A DNA stretch of 64,000 bases from Roridomyces roridus (lineage: Eukaryota > Basidiomycota > Agaricomycetes > Agaricales > Mycenaceae): positions 32,388 to 96,387 of the forward strand of contig JARKIF010000128.1 in NCBI GenBank assembly GCA_029378245.1. Direction: 5' to 3'. Of this stretch, positions 33,231-43,842 are shown in pieces. Position numbers and translations under genes: made by a program. The notes below the pieces were generated by a model. It had not been told where the DNA came from. It ran no database searches and was given only the letters and a program-made list of their open reading frames with translations. How positions within the stretch are numbered: position 1 is the first letter of the stretch; each line of letters opens with the position of its first letter.

Positions 33231-33620
33231 ATGTCGACAAACCGCTTCGACCAAATTCCGCCCGAGTTGGTCTTACTTGTCACCACGTCTCTATTCAATC
33301 CGGCCCTCGACTCATTTATCCCGCCTTGTCGCCGATTCCACTCGATACTCCAACCTCGCCAAAGAACTGCTGCTCTGGGCAGTGGAATTCAAGCCACACA
33401 TCGTCGCAAACTTCTCTCCCTTCCTCACGCTACCCGTCCAAGGCAGTAATCCTATATTTTTCCCATTCCGCTGCAAATTGCCGTCCAAGCTGGGGACCTT
33501 GGATGTGCCGCGCTGCTTCTGCAGGACCGTCCTGATCCAGCTGCGGGTCAGGTGGAGCCCAGGGAGCAGGATTATTCTCGCTAGTCCAGTTGGTTGCTCT
33601 TTGGGGCGACTTTAAGGTGA
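33231..33620 (+). pseudogene. Fragment of the F-box/ankyrin gene, 5' end (second relic)
   Basis: Begins MSTNRFDQIPPELVLLVTTS with CRRFHSILQP in frame, like the gene at 28892. The frame then shifts; the ankyrin-1 equivalent (LLLWAVEFKPHIVANF) is in another frame. Similarity fades after about 33600. Confidence 0.75.
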
Positions 33621-33759
33621 GGGCGGCTGACTTGAACATCTCAGGAACTTGCACATCTCTCAGCCGAATTCGACACGGGGGCGCATTCGTGCCGGACAAC
33701 TTGAAGACCTGGACCGCGAGAGTCATCTTTGTATACCTTCAAAAACTTACCGTAGATGT

Positions 33760-34010
33760 TCCGTCATGATTCATCGCAGCAGGAAAAGGCATCAGCAAGT
33801 CGATATTCTCGAAGTTACTTTTGGAATTGCTGAGGGTCCAGGAATTCGGGGCGGAGTTGTTCTTCACTTGGCCGAGTGTTTTGAACGACGTTCAGCCGGT
33901 GCGGCAGAACGTAGGCTCAGATGGCTACGATAGGAATCGACTCGAGCTGAGAACGGCGTATTTGGCAAAGTACAACCGAATTGTCGACGTTTCTTGCGAG
34001 GGTGAGTTGG
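33760..34010 (+). pseudogene. Fragment of a GNAT-like gene
   Basis: Codes for EFGAELFFTWPSVLNDVQP and LAKYNRIVDVS, which align with GFIFAWPTVLGHLEP and KRDRIVEFFRK of the 30047 gene. The acetyl-CoA loop part upstream is lost or scrambled and there is no final exon. It directly follows the ankyrin relic, so gene order matches the 28.9-30.9 kb module. Confidence 0.7.
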
Positions 34011-34161
34011 TTTACTCGGACCTCGGACGGCTGACGAGCTTGGGCGGCGAATCTTTATAGTTAAAGAGAAGGAACCAAAATTGGTCGAAACAGGACCAAC
34101 TGCCAGTCTTGAGAAGAGTCGATATTCGATATATAGGAGCGTTAAGAAGTACAGGTTCAGT

Positions 34162-35340
34162 TCAATCAAATATCGTCGTATAGAACGAGTCCTCTTCCAG
34201 CTCGTCCTCAAATACGGCAGAGATAGAGCCATCGCTCTCTTTGTGCACGTGCACGCAATCCGTTCTTCTTCATCTCCTACCGCCACCTGAAGCTTCACAG
34301 CAATAGTGGCTTTCCGCAAGGTAGCACATGTCGTGAGTATGCTGCTCCCGAGCTCATGGATTTTCGTGCAATTTTCGATGCTGCGAAACCCCATGGCCTC
34401 CGAGAAATCAGACACCCAACGACAGAGGTGCAAAGTCAATGTGATAAGGGAGGTAAATTGCTGCAGGCGGTCAAGGAGGGAATCCTCTACAAGGGAGACC
34501 TCCTATTTTTTGAGTGAGTCTCGACACAGATGGTATACTCAGTATTCAGCTCACCTGTGGCTCCTTTTCGCAAATGCCAAAGTGCTGCAGATGGGGGAAA
34601 ACTTTCAGAACTTGATCTACCACGCCGATGGTTCCTGAGCCGATGATTCTACCCTCTCGAACAATAGTGAATGTCTTGAGAGTCGATGCGAAGCGGCTCA
34701 TCGAGGAAAGGACATAGGCCAAACGATCCTGATGAATCTGAATACGCTCGAGCGGCCTGCCAGTCTTGGCTTCAGCAAGGCGGCACACGACATCGAGTGG
34801 CGCGTCAAGGGCGATCAAGTTGGGCAATTGAAGATCGCCGAAGGTGGTATTGGGAACCGCCCATGGCAGCGAGAGCACACGTATATCGGTTTGTTGATCG
34901 AAAAACGCGAAGGTGCCATTACCCAGGCTGAAATATGTGTTGAAAAGGCGTTCCAGGTGAAAAGGGCCCTCGAGTATCCAACTCTGCTTATTGGTCTCTG
35001 GTGTAGAGCCCGGCATGTGGTGCACAGCCAGGCGTTTGAGGTTAACACATCGAGCGAACGCGCGGCTGAGAAGCTCAGCTTCTTTGGGCTCCAAAGTACT
35101 CGGGAGCTGGAGTATCAACGCCCATATGCGGTCTGCGAGATGTTGGTTACGCGCCACTGCCAAGCACCACGACTTGACCAGTCGCATACTACAATCCCGC
35201 AAATCCACGCTGCGATACATGATCCGTTGGGCCTGGTCTCGGAAAGAATGAGAGATCCTGCAGAGAGGAGCGAGGCTGGTGTCGACATGCTCGCATATAA
35301 TGGAAGAAATCTCGGGTGGAAGGGAGAGCAAGGTCACCAT
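34162..35340 (-). CDS. F-box/LRR-like protein, copy with a late frameshift
   Basis: The start ATG at 35340 gives MVTLLSLPPEISSIICEHVD with SHSFRDQAQRIMYRSVDLRD, an F-box followed by irregular leucine-rich strands (LNLKRL-type, for example CVNLKRLAVHHMPG and LPNLIALDAPLDVVCRLAEA). Such proteins are substrate adaptors of SCF ubiquitin ligases. Exon 1 ends at 34555 and exon 2 starts at 34502. Compared with the paralogue at 35569, one base is missing near 34250, just after the codons for IACT. The conserved end DELEEDSFY..IFD is therefore out of frame and the reading would continue to about 33864. The feature ends here at the ancestral stop. It may still make a protein with a changed C terminus. 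Confidence 0.7.
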
Positions 35341-35568
35341 CGAGGTCGTGGACAAAGAGAACGAGCGAGGAGTCAGAGATGAGTGGCACAGCAGTGCCGT
35401 CAATTCACACGGACTATAAACTCCCACTTGTCTTCGGCCGGCCACGAGAAAAATACCCCAACTTGAAATGGTTGGATAATAACCGCGTGTAGCAAGATAC
35501 CCCAAAGAGGACCAGCTGGTATCAAGAACTTGAGTCGACAAAAAAGCGTCAAGAAGTACACGTTCAGT

Positions 35569-36750
35569 TCAATCAAATATCATCGCATAGAACGAGTCCT
35601 CTTCCAGCTCGTCGTCAAATATAGCAGAGACAGAGCCATCCCTCTCTTTGCTAACCGTGCACGCAATCTCCTCTTGTTCTCCTGAACTGCGCGCAAGCTG
35701 CACAACAACAGTGGCCTTCCACAAGGTGGTGCAGAACGCGAGTATTCTTGTACCAAACTCACGGAGCTGCCTGCGATTTTGGATACTCCAAAACCCCGTG
35801 CCACGGGGCTCCAAGAAAGGCACCCAACGACAGAGGTGTAAAGACAATGTGGTAAGGGAGGTAAATTGCTGCAGGCGCTGAATGAGGGAATCATGCACAG
35901 TCGCAAAACCCTATTCCTTCGTGAGTCTCTGACACAGAATGTTTCTGCACTCTGCTTACCTCAGCCTGCCGCTCCTTTTCGTGAATGCCAAAGTGCTGCA
36001 ATCGGGGGAAAACTTTAAGAACTTCATCCACGACAGTGAGGAATGTTGACCCTGGGAGTGTGCCCTCTCGAACGATGGTCAACGCCTTGAGAGTCGGTGC
36101 AAAGCGGCTCAACGAGGAAAGGTCGGGGGTTGAACGATCGTGATGAATCTGAATACGCTCGAGCGGCCTCGCAGCGTTGGCTTCAGAGACGCGGCGCACG
36201 ATATCGAGGGGCGCGTCAATGGCGGTCAGGTTGGGAAATTCAAGTTTATCGTAGGATGTGGCGCTGGAACTCGTGTATGGCACGGAGAGCACACGTATAT
36301 GAGTTTGGTGATCAAGGACGACGGTGTAAGCCATGCTGAAATAGGTGCTGAAAAAGCACTCGAGGTGGAAGGGACCCTTGATTATCCAGTGCTGCGAATT
36401 GTCCTCGGGTGCGCAACCGGGGACGTGGTGCACAGCCAGGCGTTTGAGGTTAACGCAAAGAGCGAACGCACGGCTCAGAATCTCAGCGTCTTTGGGCTCG
36501 AGAGGGTTCGGGAGCTGGAGTATCAGCGCCCAGACGCGGTCTGCCAGATGCGGGCTACGCGTCACTGCCAAGCACCACGACTGGACAACCAGTCGCATAC
36601 TGCAATCCCGCAAATCCACGCTGTGATACATCTTCCGTTGGGCCTGGTCTCGGAAGGAGTGGGAGACTCTGCAGAGCGGAGCGAGGCTCGTGTTGACGTT
36701 GTCGATTATACTGGAGCATATCTCGGGCGGCAGGGAGAGCAAGGACGCCA
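35569..36750 (-). pseudogene. F-box/LRR-like gene whose start codon was lost to a transposon
   Basis: Two exons joined by a 48-50 nt intron near 35960-35910. The coding sequence is otherwise intact: SLLSLPPEICSSIIDNVNTS, SHSFRDQAQRKMYHSVDLRD, LADRVWALILQLPNPLEPKD, FPNLTAIDAPLDIVRRVSEA, LQQFTSLTTLSLHLCRWVPF, and the end DELEEDSFYAMIFD. The first codon now reads GTG, because the 993 bp element inserted directly beside it separated the A of the ATG from the rest. The original ATG sits at the far side of the element near 37751. The next in-frame ATG would remove most of the F-box. Use of the GTG or of an element-derived start is possible but unlikely. Confidence 0.8.
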
Positions 36751-37743
36751 CGCGTGGCTATTTTATGTCACTTGAGATTGCCTTCCTGTCCGGACCATCC
36801 ACTTTTGGTCAAAAATTGATGGCCATCCGGTAAAGCCTTGATGTCTTTTTAGCAGTATATGTTTGCCGTTTCTGTAGGGAGGATCAAGGCATAAAGTAAT
36901 CTGTATTTGGGATTGTAGTAAGGATCAAGTTCCCTTTCGGTCACCTCGGCAAACCGTTCCGGTCACCATCAAATCTCGTTCCTGTCATGTTGAGATGACC
37001 TTTCTGTCAGGTTTTCTTCATATCTCATCAGCCAGCCACCGGATTCCCAAGGTCTTGGTATGTATTCTGACCCTTTGTACCTGAAGAGTCCAGGAAAAAT
37101 ATCAGCTAAACTACCAGATAAATATTTGCTTTGATATAGGCCATATACCATCTGACATAAAATTCATTAGGTGAGCAAGCTGTATGACTTCATTTTTTTC
37201 GATTTGGCGGGGACTGCTCTCCAGAGGGTTGAGGAGTCTCGCAAGAGCTCCCCGCAGCGGGGATCGAGTGTAATTAAGCCAATATGGCCGCCATCATGAA
37301 CTCGATCAAATCGCGATGGAAGTCTCGATTGCCGAGACTAGTGATCTCTTATTGATGCCGCCGATCAAAGTATGTTGCAAGTTCTCACCACATTCTGTAG
37401 CAAGTATCCTGTGGCCAAAGTGAAGAACTGTAGGCAAAGTCCACCCGGTAATATGCCATCTACAAGCAGAACAGGTAAACTGCATCAGAGGTGGTTTTTG
37501 GAGTAGAACACCCCTTATCATGAGAAAAAATCACTGATAGAGACCCTTTGGACCTTAACAAAGACACAACTATATTTTTCTGGGCCTCGGGGGAGCCCCC
37601 AGATGATGTAGATACAAGTTGAGAACCAGGGGCCTACTGGCTGGTGTTCTGTAGAAAAGCCTGACAGAACGGCCATCTCGAATGACAGAAAAGTGATTGA
37701 TATGACAGGAACGCCATCTCCCGGGACATCCCGTGTTTTTGCA
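36751..37743. mobile_element. Non-autonomous inverted-repeat DNA transposon, 993 bp, 8 bp target duplication (hAT-like)
   Basis: Flanked by the 8 bp direct repeat GGACGCCA at 36743-36750 and 37744-37751, which restores the F-box gene start if one copy and the element are removed. The two ends form imperfect terminal inverted repeats that align without gaps from position 15 inward: 27 bases with about 6 mismatches, sharing ATGTC and TTCCTGTC. Weaker similarity runs further in (CACTTTT, GATGGCC). Short subterminal motifs TTCTGTC/CCTGTC recur on both sides. The element is AT-richer than its surroundings and has no transposase frame. An 8 bp target duplication with subterminal repeats fits the hAT superfamily; the outermost 14 bases are poorly matched. 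Confidence 0.85.
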
Positions 37744-38010
37744 GGACGCCATGGTGGTCATGAAAAGAGCGGGTGACGTGACTGATGCCGTCACACTCGA
37801 TTCAGAACGACCACCACCATCCCGATTCCCTACTTGTCCTCGGCCGGCCAGGAAAAAAATCTGAACCAGCCCTCCTCGACTCCGCAATTAACTCCGAATC
37901 TACAACAGGATATTTTCAAGGATAGTCATCTCAACTCGGCCAACCCAAAAGACAGCCTTAGTTCAACACGAGGTCATTGTGCCAGCTCACGATTTTCACC
38001 ACCAACCACC

Positions 38011-38539
38011 ATGGAGGTAGACCTTGAGATTGGGTCGATGCGGCGTGTGGAAAAAACGGCTACAACTTTGGACGCTCGAGCACGCCATCCGCGCCCAATC
38101 GCAGCCGCATGCGCCAACGCCTCTTGCACCAGTGGCAGGAAGGTGTATCTCGATTCTACCCCGCCGGCCTTTGAAATGAGTGGCAACATAATCTGCTCGG
38201 GATGCGAAGGAGTGCGGTGGTAAGATCCCATTCGCTCGCTCTGTATGGCTGGTTTCTTATCGATTTTCCAGCTGCTTTCGGCTTCTTGAGTTTGGTTGAA
38301 TCTCCGCTCAACTTCTGCAGGAACTCTCCCGCCTTTCCGCCGAATTTGACTCCCGTGGTCGTATTTCTGCGAACAACGGGTGCTGGCAACCAGGAGACTT
38401 GGACGGTGAACGTCGTCTCGTCTATCTCGAGGAGCTCATCGTGGACTTGCCTTGGCTGGGCAAGGGCATCGGCGGTGTAGTCTTTCCTACGCTCTTTGAA
38501 TTGAAGGAGGTCGATGGGGCGCGGTTCATCTTCAGCTAA
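38011..38539 (+). pseudogene. Truncated MYND-GNAT gene copy
   Basis: The start ATG at 38011 leads to the first half of a MYND finger (CANASC...VYL...NIICSGCEGVRW). The second half of the finger and the acidic linker are missing. Sequence resumes at an FGF(F) equivalent and, after AG, at ELSRLSAEFDSRGRISANNG with LVYLEELIVDLPWLGKGIGG and LFELKEVDGARFIFS. It then stops where the paralogues have FIFAWPT. There is no final exon; the 3' end abuts ferritin-like copy 2. Confidence 0.8.
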
Positions 38540-38602
38540 CCCCAATGAATATTTTGAACGGGTATAACAGAATCCTTAATTAGGCCTACAAATTACAGAC
38601 CA

Positions 38603-39748
38603 TCAAGCAACATGTCCTCTCGAATCGAACACGACATCCAAAATCGCAGGACCCGCCACGGTACTCGCATCATCCAGCGTCCCATTGCTGCTCGTAACAA
38701 AGGCGAACACATAACCGCGAAGGTCGGCCGGGATAGCGACTTTGTTGCCCTTCTGGATGGGCTGGAAAACAGGTGCGCTGATGCCAGACACAAACGCGAC
38801 GAAGAGCGGCCCATCATTCTGCGCGGAGAACGTGAGCTTGCCCGTCGACCCCGGCTTGCCTTCGATGGCGAGGGCGGGGTAGGCCTTCAGAGTGGGCAGC
38901 GAAGCAGCATTGCCGTCGGGGCAGGACGTGATGAACTGCGCGGCCAAAGTGTATACAGGGTTGAGCCCGAGGGGTGTCTGGAACGCGGTGTCCCATGCGG
39001 CGGCATGGAGGATGGCAGAATTGATCCAGGCGGTGTGGCGGCCTTCAACGGTGAGGATGCTGGCGGCGGCCGTGAGGTAGTCCTATGAGTTTGGGTGAGC
39101 AACGCGATCACGAACTTCAGAACAAATAACGCACCTTGTTGGTGATGAACGCCGCGCCACCGGTATACGCTAAGAGACTTGTTAAATGTCGAAGAAAGAG
39201 GAGATAATTAGAGAGCACACCTGTACTCCCAACCGACTCGAGGGTAGCCGCGAGGCTCACAAAGGACTTGATATCCGAGATGGGGCTAAAGGACGCGTTA
39301 TATGAAAGCCCAGCACGTCCAAAGAATACTCACAACTTGTACATGCAAGCCTCGACGGCCTGAGCGCCCGCGGCCTGCAGCGCAGTAGTCAAGAACTTGA
39401 CGTGCGCCGCTTCGTGGTCGTAGATCTGACCAAGACGACCATACGTCCAGTCGGGATACCCTGCGGCTTTGAAGTCGGCAGCGCTAAATTTGGCGAGGCC
39501 CTCCTTGTAAAACGCAGCCTCGAGGTGCTCTGGATGATGGTCAGCAAGCGTCGGCGAGATGAACATGCAGCATACCGAGCGTCAACGCGTAGTTGAGGAC
39601 TTGTGGATCTGGGTGCGAGATGAGCGAGGGCGCGTCGGCGAGGCGAGCACGTACCAGTGATACCCGCGTCGCGTTCCACGACGGGAACCGCGTTGGCGAT
39701 AGAGGCAACGACGGTAAAGACAGACGCGAGTTGGATGGTGAACTTCAT
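38603..39748 (-). CDS. Secreted ferritin-like domain protein, copy 2
   Basis: Same exon layout as copy 1, starting at the ATG at 39748 with signal MKFTIQLASVFTVVASIANA and the pair VVERD. The helical core reads HPEHLEAAFYKEGLAKFSAA, GYPDWTYGRLGQIYDHEAAH and VKFLTTALQAAGAQAVEACM. The C-terminal beta domain has FSAQNDGPLFVAFVSGISAP and DLRGYVFAFVTSSNG. A minus-strand TATA box lies at 39802. No frame defect was noticed. Confidence 0.85.
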
Positions 39749-40862
39749 GGTGTGGGAATGACTCGTAGGGAGAAGTAAAGAGTGTGGTGGTACGGGCCTG
39801 CTTTTATACCTTTGGAAGCGAGAAAGGAGCTGGCGTGTCCCGTCCGCCCCTTGAACGGGAAGCCGCGATTTTTGAGAGTCTTGGACACTTGAACAGCCTG
39901 AATTTTCCGCAGTCGAATGATAGAGTGATATGTTTGAACCGATCTCCCAGTATTCGCCCATGGCCAGAATATACACAGACATGGCAGAGAACATGACCGA
40001 GAACGCCGACCGAGATGCCCGGGATGGCACCATATTTCTTGAAAACTCGATCAATCGAGCACTGAACCGGACGTTGACGTAGCCATTCACTCACAAAAAC
40101 TCCTGGTTTCGTCATCCCAGCAGAGGACATACCATTAACCTGGGTTAACAGGCACTGGGATCGAGTTTGGATCGAGTCGGACCACCTCAGCCCTCACCGA
40201 CAATCCTCATCCGGTGACACAGAGTCACAGACGCAGCCGGCGTGCAGTCGAAAACGCGTTAGAAGGACTCACCACGCACGCAGAGAGATATCATATCCCG
40301 AATACCGAGATGGTGGTACAGACCCGTTTGCCGAGGTATGTACCGAACGAGCACCGAAGAAGGATCAACACACCGAGGCGAAGAAGGCATATGTATGGTA
40401 ATAATAGCTTCATTCTTCCCCGCGAGCAGCCGCCAATAGCGCCGATGACGATGGTCTGCTTGCTTTGGTGCAGAGGTCAGCTACCTGGTCTCCCCGCCAC
40501 AAAATGCTGACACCCACCCTGCAGAATCTACCGGTTCATTGCTGCGAAACTTGCGAACCAAAAACTCCGACCGAATCGGTGTTCTCTCGACGACTGGCGC
40601 AATGGTACATTCCCTGGCCCTCTTCGTGCCACGCCATCGTGCAGCAAACACCGAAACAACGATGCTGCTGGAATCCTTGGGACCTGAAGTTCAGCGCCAT
40701 GTTCTTCCGAGTCGGGACGCCTGACCTACAATTCAAGCAGGGCGGACCGGTAGGAAAGATACCTCCAAGGTCTTCGTTCAGCGCTCAGCGCAGTCACGGA
40801 AGGATCTTGTCAATGGTACAACAAATTCATTTTATTCGTACACCTACAATTACAGACTCGAC
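39749..40862. other. Intergenic region between ferritin-like copies 2 and 3
   Basis: About 1.1 kb. The left part is the promoter of copy 2 and aligns loosely with the promoter of copy 1 (both share a CACCGAGATGCCCG-like stretch and TTTTCCGCAGT). The right part holds only short unsupported frames. Confidence 0.5.
39802..39808 (-). promoter_or_regulatory. TATA box of ferritin-like copy 2
   Basis: TATAAAA on the minus strand, about 54 bp upstream of the ATG at 39748, matching the position in copy 1. Copy 3 has only a weaker TAAAAAG at the corresponding place. Confidence 0.55.
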
Positions 40863-42002
40863 TCATGCAACGTTTCCCCTCGAATCAAACGCGATATTCA
40901 AAATCGCAGGACCGGCCACGGTCGTCGCATCATCCAGCACTCCATCGCTGCTCGTAACGAAAGCGAACACGTATCCACGAAGGTCGGACGGGATAGCGAC
41001 TTGGTTGTTGTGAATGGGCCGGAAAACAGGTGTGCCGAGGCCGGAAACGAACGCGACGTAGAGCGGGCCGTCCTTCTTGGCGGAGAACGTGAGCTTGCCC
41101 GTCGATCCTGGCTTGCCGTCAATCGCGAGGGCAGGGTAGGCCGTGAGGGAGGGAAGAGCGGCAGCGTTGCCTTGAGGGCACGACGTGATGAACGGGGCAG
41201 CCAAGCTATACACGGCGTTGAGGGAGAGAGGCGTCTGGAACGCGGTGTCCCATGCGGCTCCATGGAGGACGGCAGAGTTGATCCAGCTGGCGTGGCGTGC
41301 TTCGACGGCGAGAATGCTGGCGGCGGCCGTGAGGTAATCCTAGTAGAGTGAGCAACGCGATCACGAGTAGGACAAATTATACACACCTTGTTGCTGACAA
41401 ACGACGCGCCACCGGTATACGCTGAAAGACTCGTTGAATGTCGAGAAAAGAGGAGAGGATATAGAGAACGCACCTGTACTTCCAACCGACTCGAGGGTCC
41501 CAGCGAGACTCACAAACGACTTGATGTCCGGGATGGGGCTAAATGACGCATCAAATGAGGGTCTAGAATGTCGAAAGAGCGCTCACAACTTGTACGTGCA
41601 CGGCTCGACGGCCTGGGCACCCGCCGTCTGCAACGCAGTAGTAAGGAACTTGACGTGCGTGACTTCGTGGTCGCGGATCTGTTCAAGACGACCATAGGTC
41701 CAGTCGGGGTAGCCTGCGTGGGCGAAATCGGCGGCAGTGAACTTGGCGAGACCCTCCGTGTAGAACGCGGCTTCGAGGTGCTCTGGATGGTGGTCAGCAA
41801 ACGTGGGCGAGATGAGATGACGCGTACCGAGCGTCAACGCGTAGTTGAGGACTTGTGGATCTGGGCGAGATGAGCAAAGACGCGTTGGGCGAGGCGAGCA
41901 CATACCAGTGACGTCGCGCTTGACGACGGGAACCGCGTTGGCGAGCTGGGCGAGGGAGGCGACGGCGGCAAAGGCAGACGCGAGTTGGACCATGAACTTC
42001 AT
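40863..42002 (-). CDS. Secreted ferritin-like domain protein, copy 3
   Basis: Third member of the set, starting at the ATG at 42002 with signal MKFMVQLASAFAAVASLAQL and VVKRD. The conserved core reads PDPQVLNYALTLGT, HPEHLEAAFYTEGLAKFTAA, GYPDWTYGRLEQIRDHEVTH and VKFLTTALQTAGAQAVEPCT. The end is FSAKKDGPLYVAFVSGLGTP with VAIPSDLRGYVFAFVTSSDG. It differs from copies 1 and 2 by scattered substitutions and a shorter loop (FRPIHNNQ). Its promoter is the least similar of the three. It is divergent to the MYND-GNAT gene at 42324. Confidence 0.85.
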
Positions 42003-42323
42003 GATGTAGGAAAGGAGGGTAGGGGGAGGTAAAGAATGTGTGGTTGGTGGTGTGGTGGTGGTACGGGAAAGAGAGGGAACAAACAATGGCAATGTCAAAA
42101 CTGCCTTTTTAGGCCGCTGGCGTAGTGGTCCCGATTTGGATATGTCGTTATGTTATCTTTTTGCTTCCGTCTCTTCGGTTACAAATTTGGCTCTGTGCGA
42201 TGTATGCGATTCAAGAGACCAGTTCAAGTGGTTTGCGCCGCTCTCGGGTCGCTCTGACTTTGGCCTTGTTTCGGGAGCGTGATGGAATCACTGTCAGCTT
42301 CTTTTCAAGCTCCTACCGCGACG

Positions 42324-43524
42324 ATGAAAGGCGATTCGACCAAGGAGCGCCAATGCGACAACGCGTCTTGCGGGCAACAGGTACATCTCGGCGATTACAA
42401 ACGTGGCGTTGTCTGCTCCGGATGCTCTGAGGCTCAATAGTGCGTCGCAGTGGCACCTCTTTCTTTCTTCAAGCTCATCTTGGTCCTAGTTGCGCACCTC
42501 AATGCCAAGAGGCTTCCTGGCCATCGCATAAAGCGGCTTGTACCGTGCCTGCATCAGTCGATCTCAAAGGAATACACCTTTGCGTCGAGAAAAATGGAGA
42601 CGACGAGGAAGAGGAAGAGCGCGAGTACCGGGACGATTCCAATTCAGACTCTGAGGAGGAAGATGAAGATGAGCTTGATATGGAAGGCGAGGAGTGGATG
42701 ACTGCGATAAAGGTCAGTCTCCTTTCCTATCGACCCTTCCTGAACTGACTTCCGTATCAGGGTGTGGTTGTTGACATTGAATACACGCATCCCGAGACCA
42801 ATGCCACCGTCAAAGTCGGTCATGCGTTTTTACAAGTCATCGACATCGCCAAGGCCCTAACCTTTCCATATGGGTTTTTTGGATGCCTCGATGAAATCTC
42901 TCATGTGAGTTATACTCAATGCTGTCCCCTTTCTTGGTCTTGACATTCATGATGAAGGAACTCGCCCTCCTCGCCCTCCAGTTTGACGAATTCGCTCGTC
43001 TCCGTCCCAACAGCGGGTCCTGGAAGCCCAAAGACTTCGACCAGGAATGTTATCTTGTGGTCCTTCCCGAATTTGTCATCGACGTTCCATGGAGGGGCAA
43101 GGGCATAGGCCGATCCATCCTTCCGAAGCTCTTCCAGTTGGAGGAGCTGAATGGGTCGGGCTTCATCTTTGCCTGGCCTACCGTCTTGAACTTGCTCGAG
43201 CCGGAAGGCGTCAATGGCCGCTCCGGGAAGCCAACTACGGAGGAGAAGGTGGCGTATACGACCAAATGCCATCGTATTGTCAAATTCTTCCAAAAGGTGT
43301 GTTCGCCTCTTTAGACTCCATGTACAGTGAGTTTATGGACATTTCCACCCATGCAGTCTGCTTTCCGTCGGCTCGCTACCTCAGAATTTTTCTGTCTCGC
43401 CAAGGACACCACCCACCCCTCCCATGCTATCCCAATTGACCAGGATGCTACCTACAAGGATCTGCCTGCGCCCAAAACGGAAGAAGAGCGGCTCCAGCGC
43501 TTCATGGCTGCGATGATGGTGTAG
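42324..43524 (+). CDS. MYND zinc finger - GNAT-like fusion protein, copy 1
   Basis: Five exons from the ATG at 42324. Residues about 11-60 form a full MYND finger: CDNASC, VVCSGCSEAQYC, CQEASWPSHKAAC. This pattern (C-x4-C, C-x2-C, YC-x3-C, H-x3-C) binds two zincs and usually serves protein-protein contact. A strongly acidic linker (EEEEEREYRDDSNSDSEEED) follows. The C-terminal half is GNAT-like: DIEYTHPETNATVKVGHAFL, LRPNSGSWKPKDF, LVVLPEFVIDVPWRGKGIGR with LFQLEELNGSGFIFAWPTVL, and last exon FRRLATSEFFCLAKDTTHPS. WRGKGIGR fits the acetyl-CoA loop. The partner and acetyl acceptor are unknown. Confidence 0.82.
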
Positions 43525-43842
43525 CTTCCTCGACCCCTTTTTTTCCCCAGCTCATTTTTCGTGTCTCCATGCTCTCTATTGCTACCTCTTTCTTGCTATC
43601 GTTATCTTGCACTCTCTCTCCTTCCCCAAGTCGATAATGTACCATATGTCATTGCAAATTCACTACATTTCCGAGAGGAAAAGAAATCCAAGCACAGCGA
43701 TGCGTCTCCGCGTGACCTGGCTGCCTTCGTTTTACGTTTGAAAAATCGCCTTTCTTGGGCTCTGGCGTAGTGGTCCCGATTTGGATGCACTACGCGGGAA
43801 CGTGATCACTCCACTCTCTAACTCATACCGCGACAAATTACA
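43525..43842. other. Spacer between the two MYND-GNAT genes
   Basis: About 320 bp. It contains the phrase GGGCTCTGGCGTAGTGGTCCC, close to GGCCGCTGGCGTAGTGGTCCC upstream of the first gene (about 42111), so the promoter was duplicated with the gene. Confidence 0.6.

Noticed and set aside
34732..35382. Long + strand frames antisense to the F-box genes (also 36140-36775)
   Set aside because: They recur only because the F-box genes are paralogues; the minus-strand frames carry the F-box and LRR pattern.
38612..39088. + strand frame opposite ferritin-like copy 2 (and 41001-41351 opposite copy 3)
   Set aside because: Antisense shadow with Arg/Glu-rich composition; the minus-strand exons carry the conserved protein.
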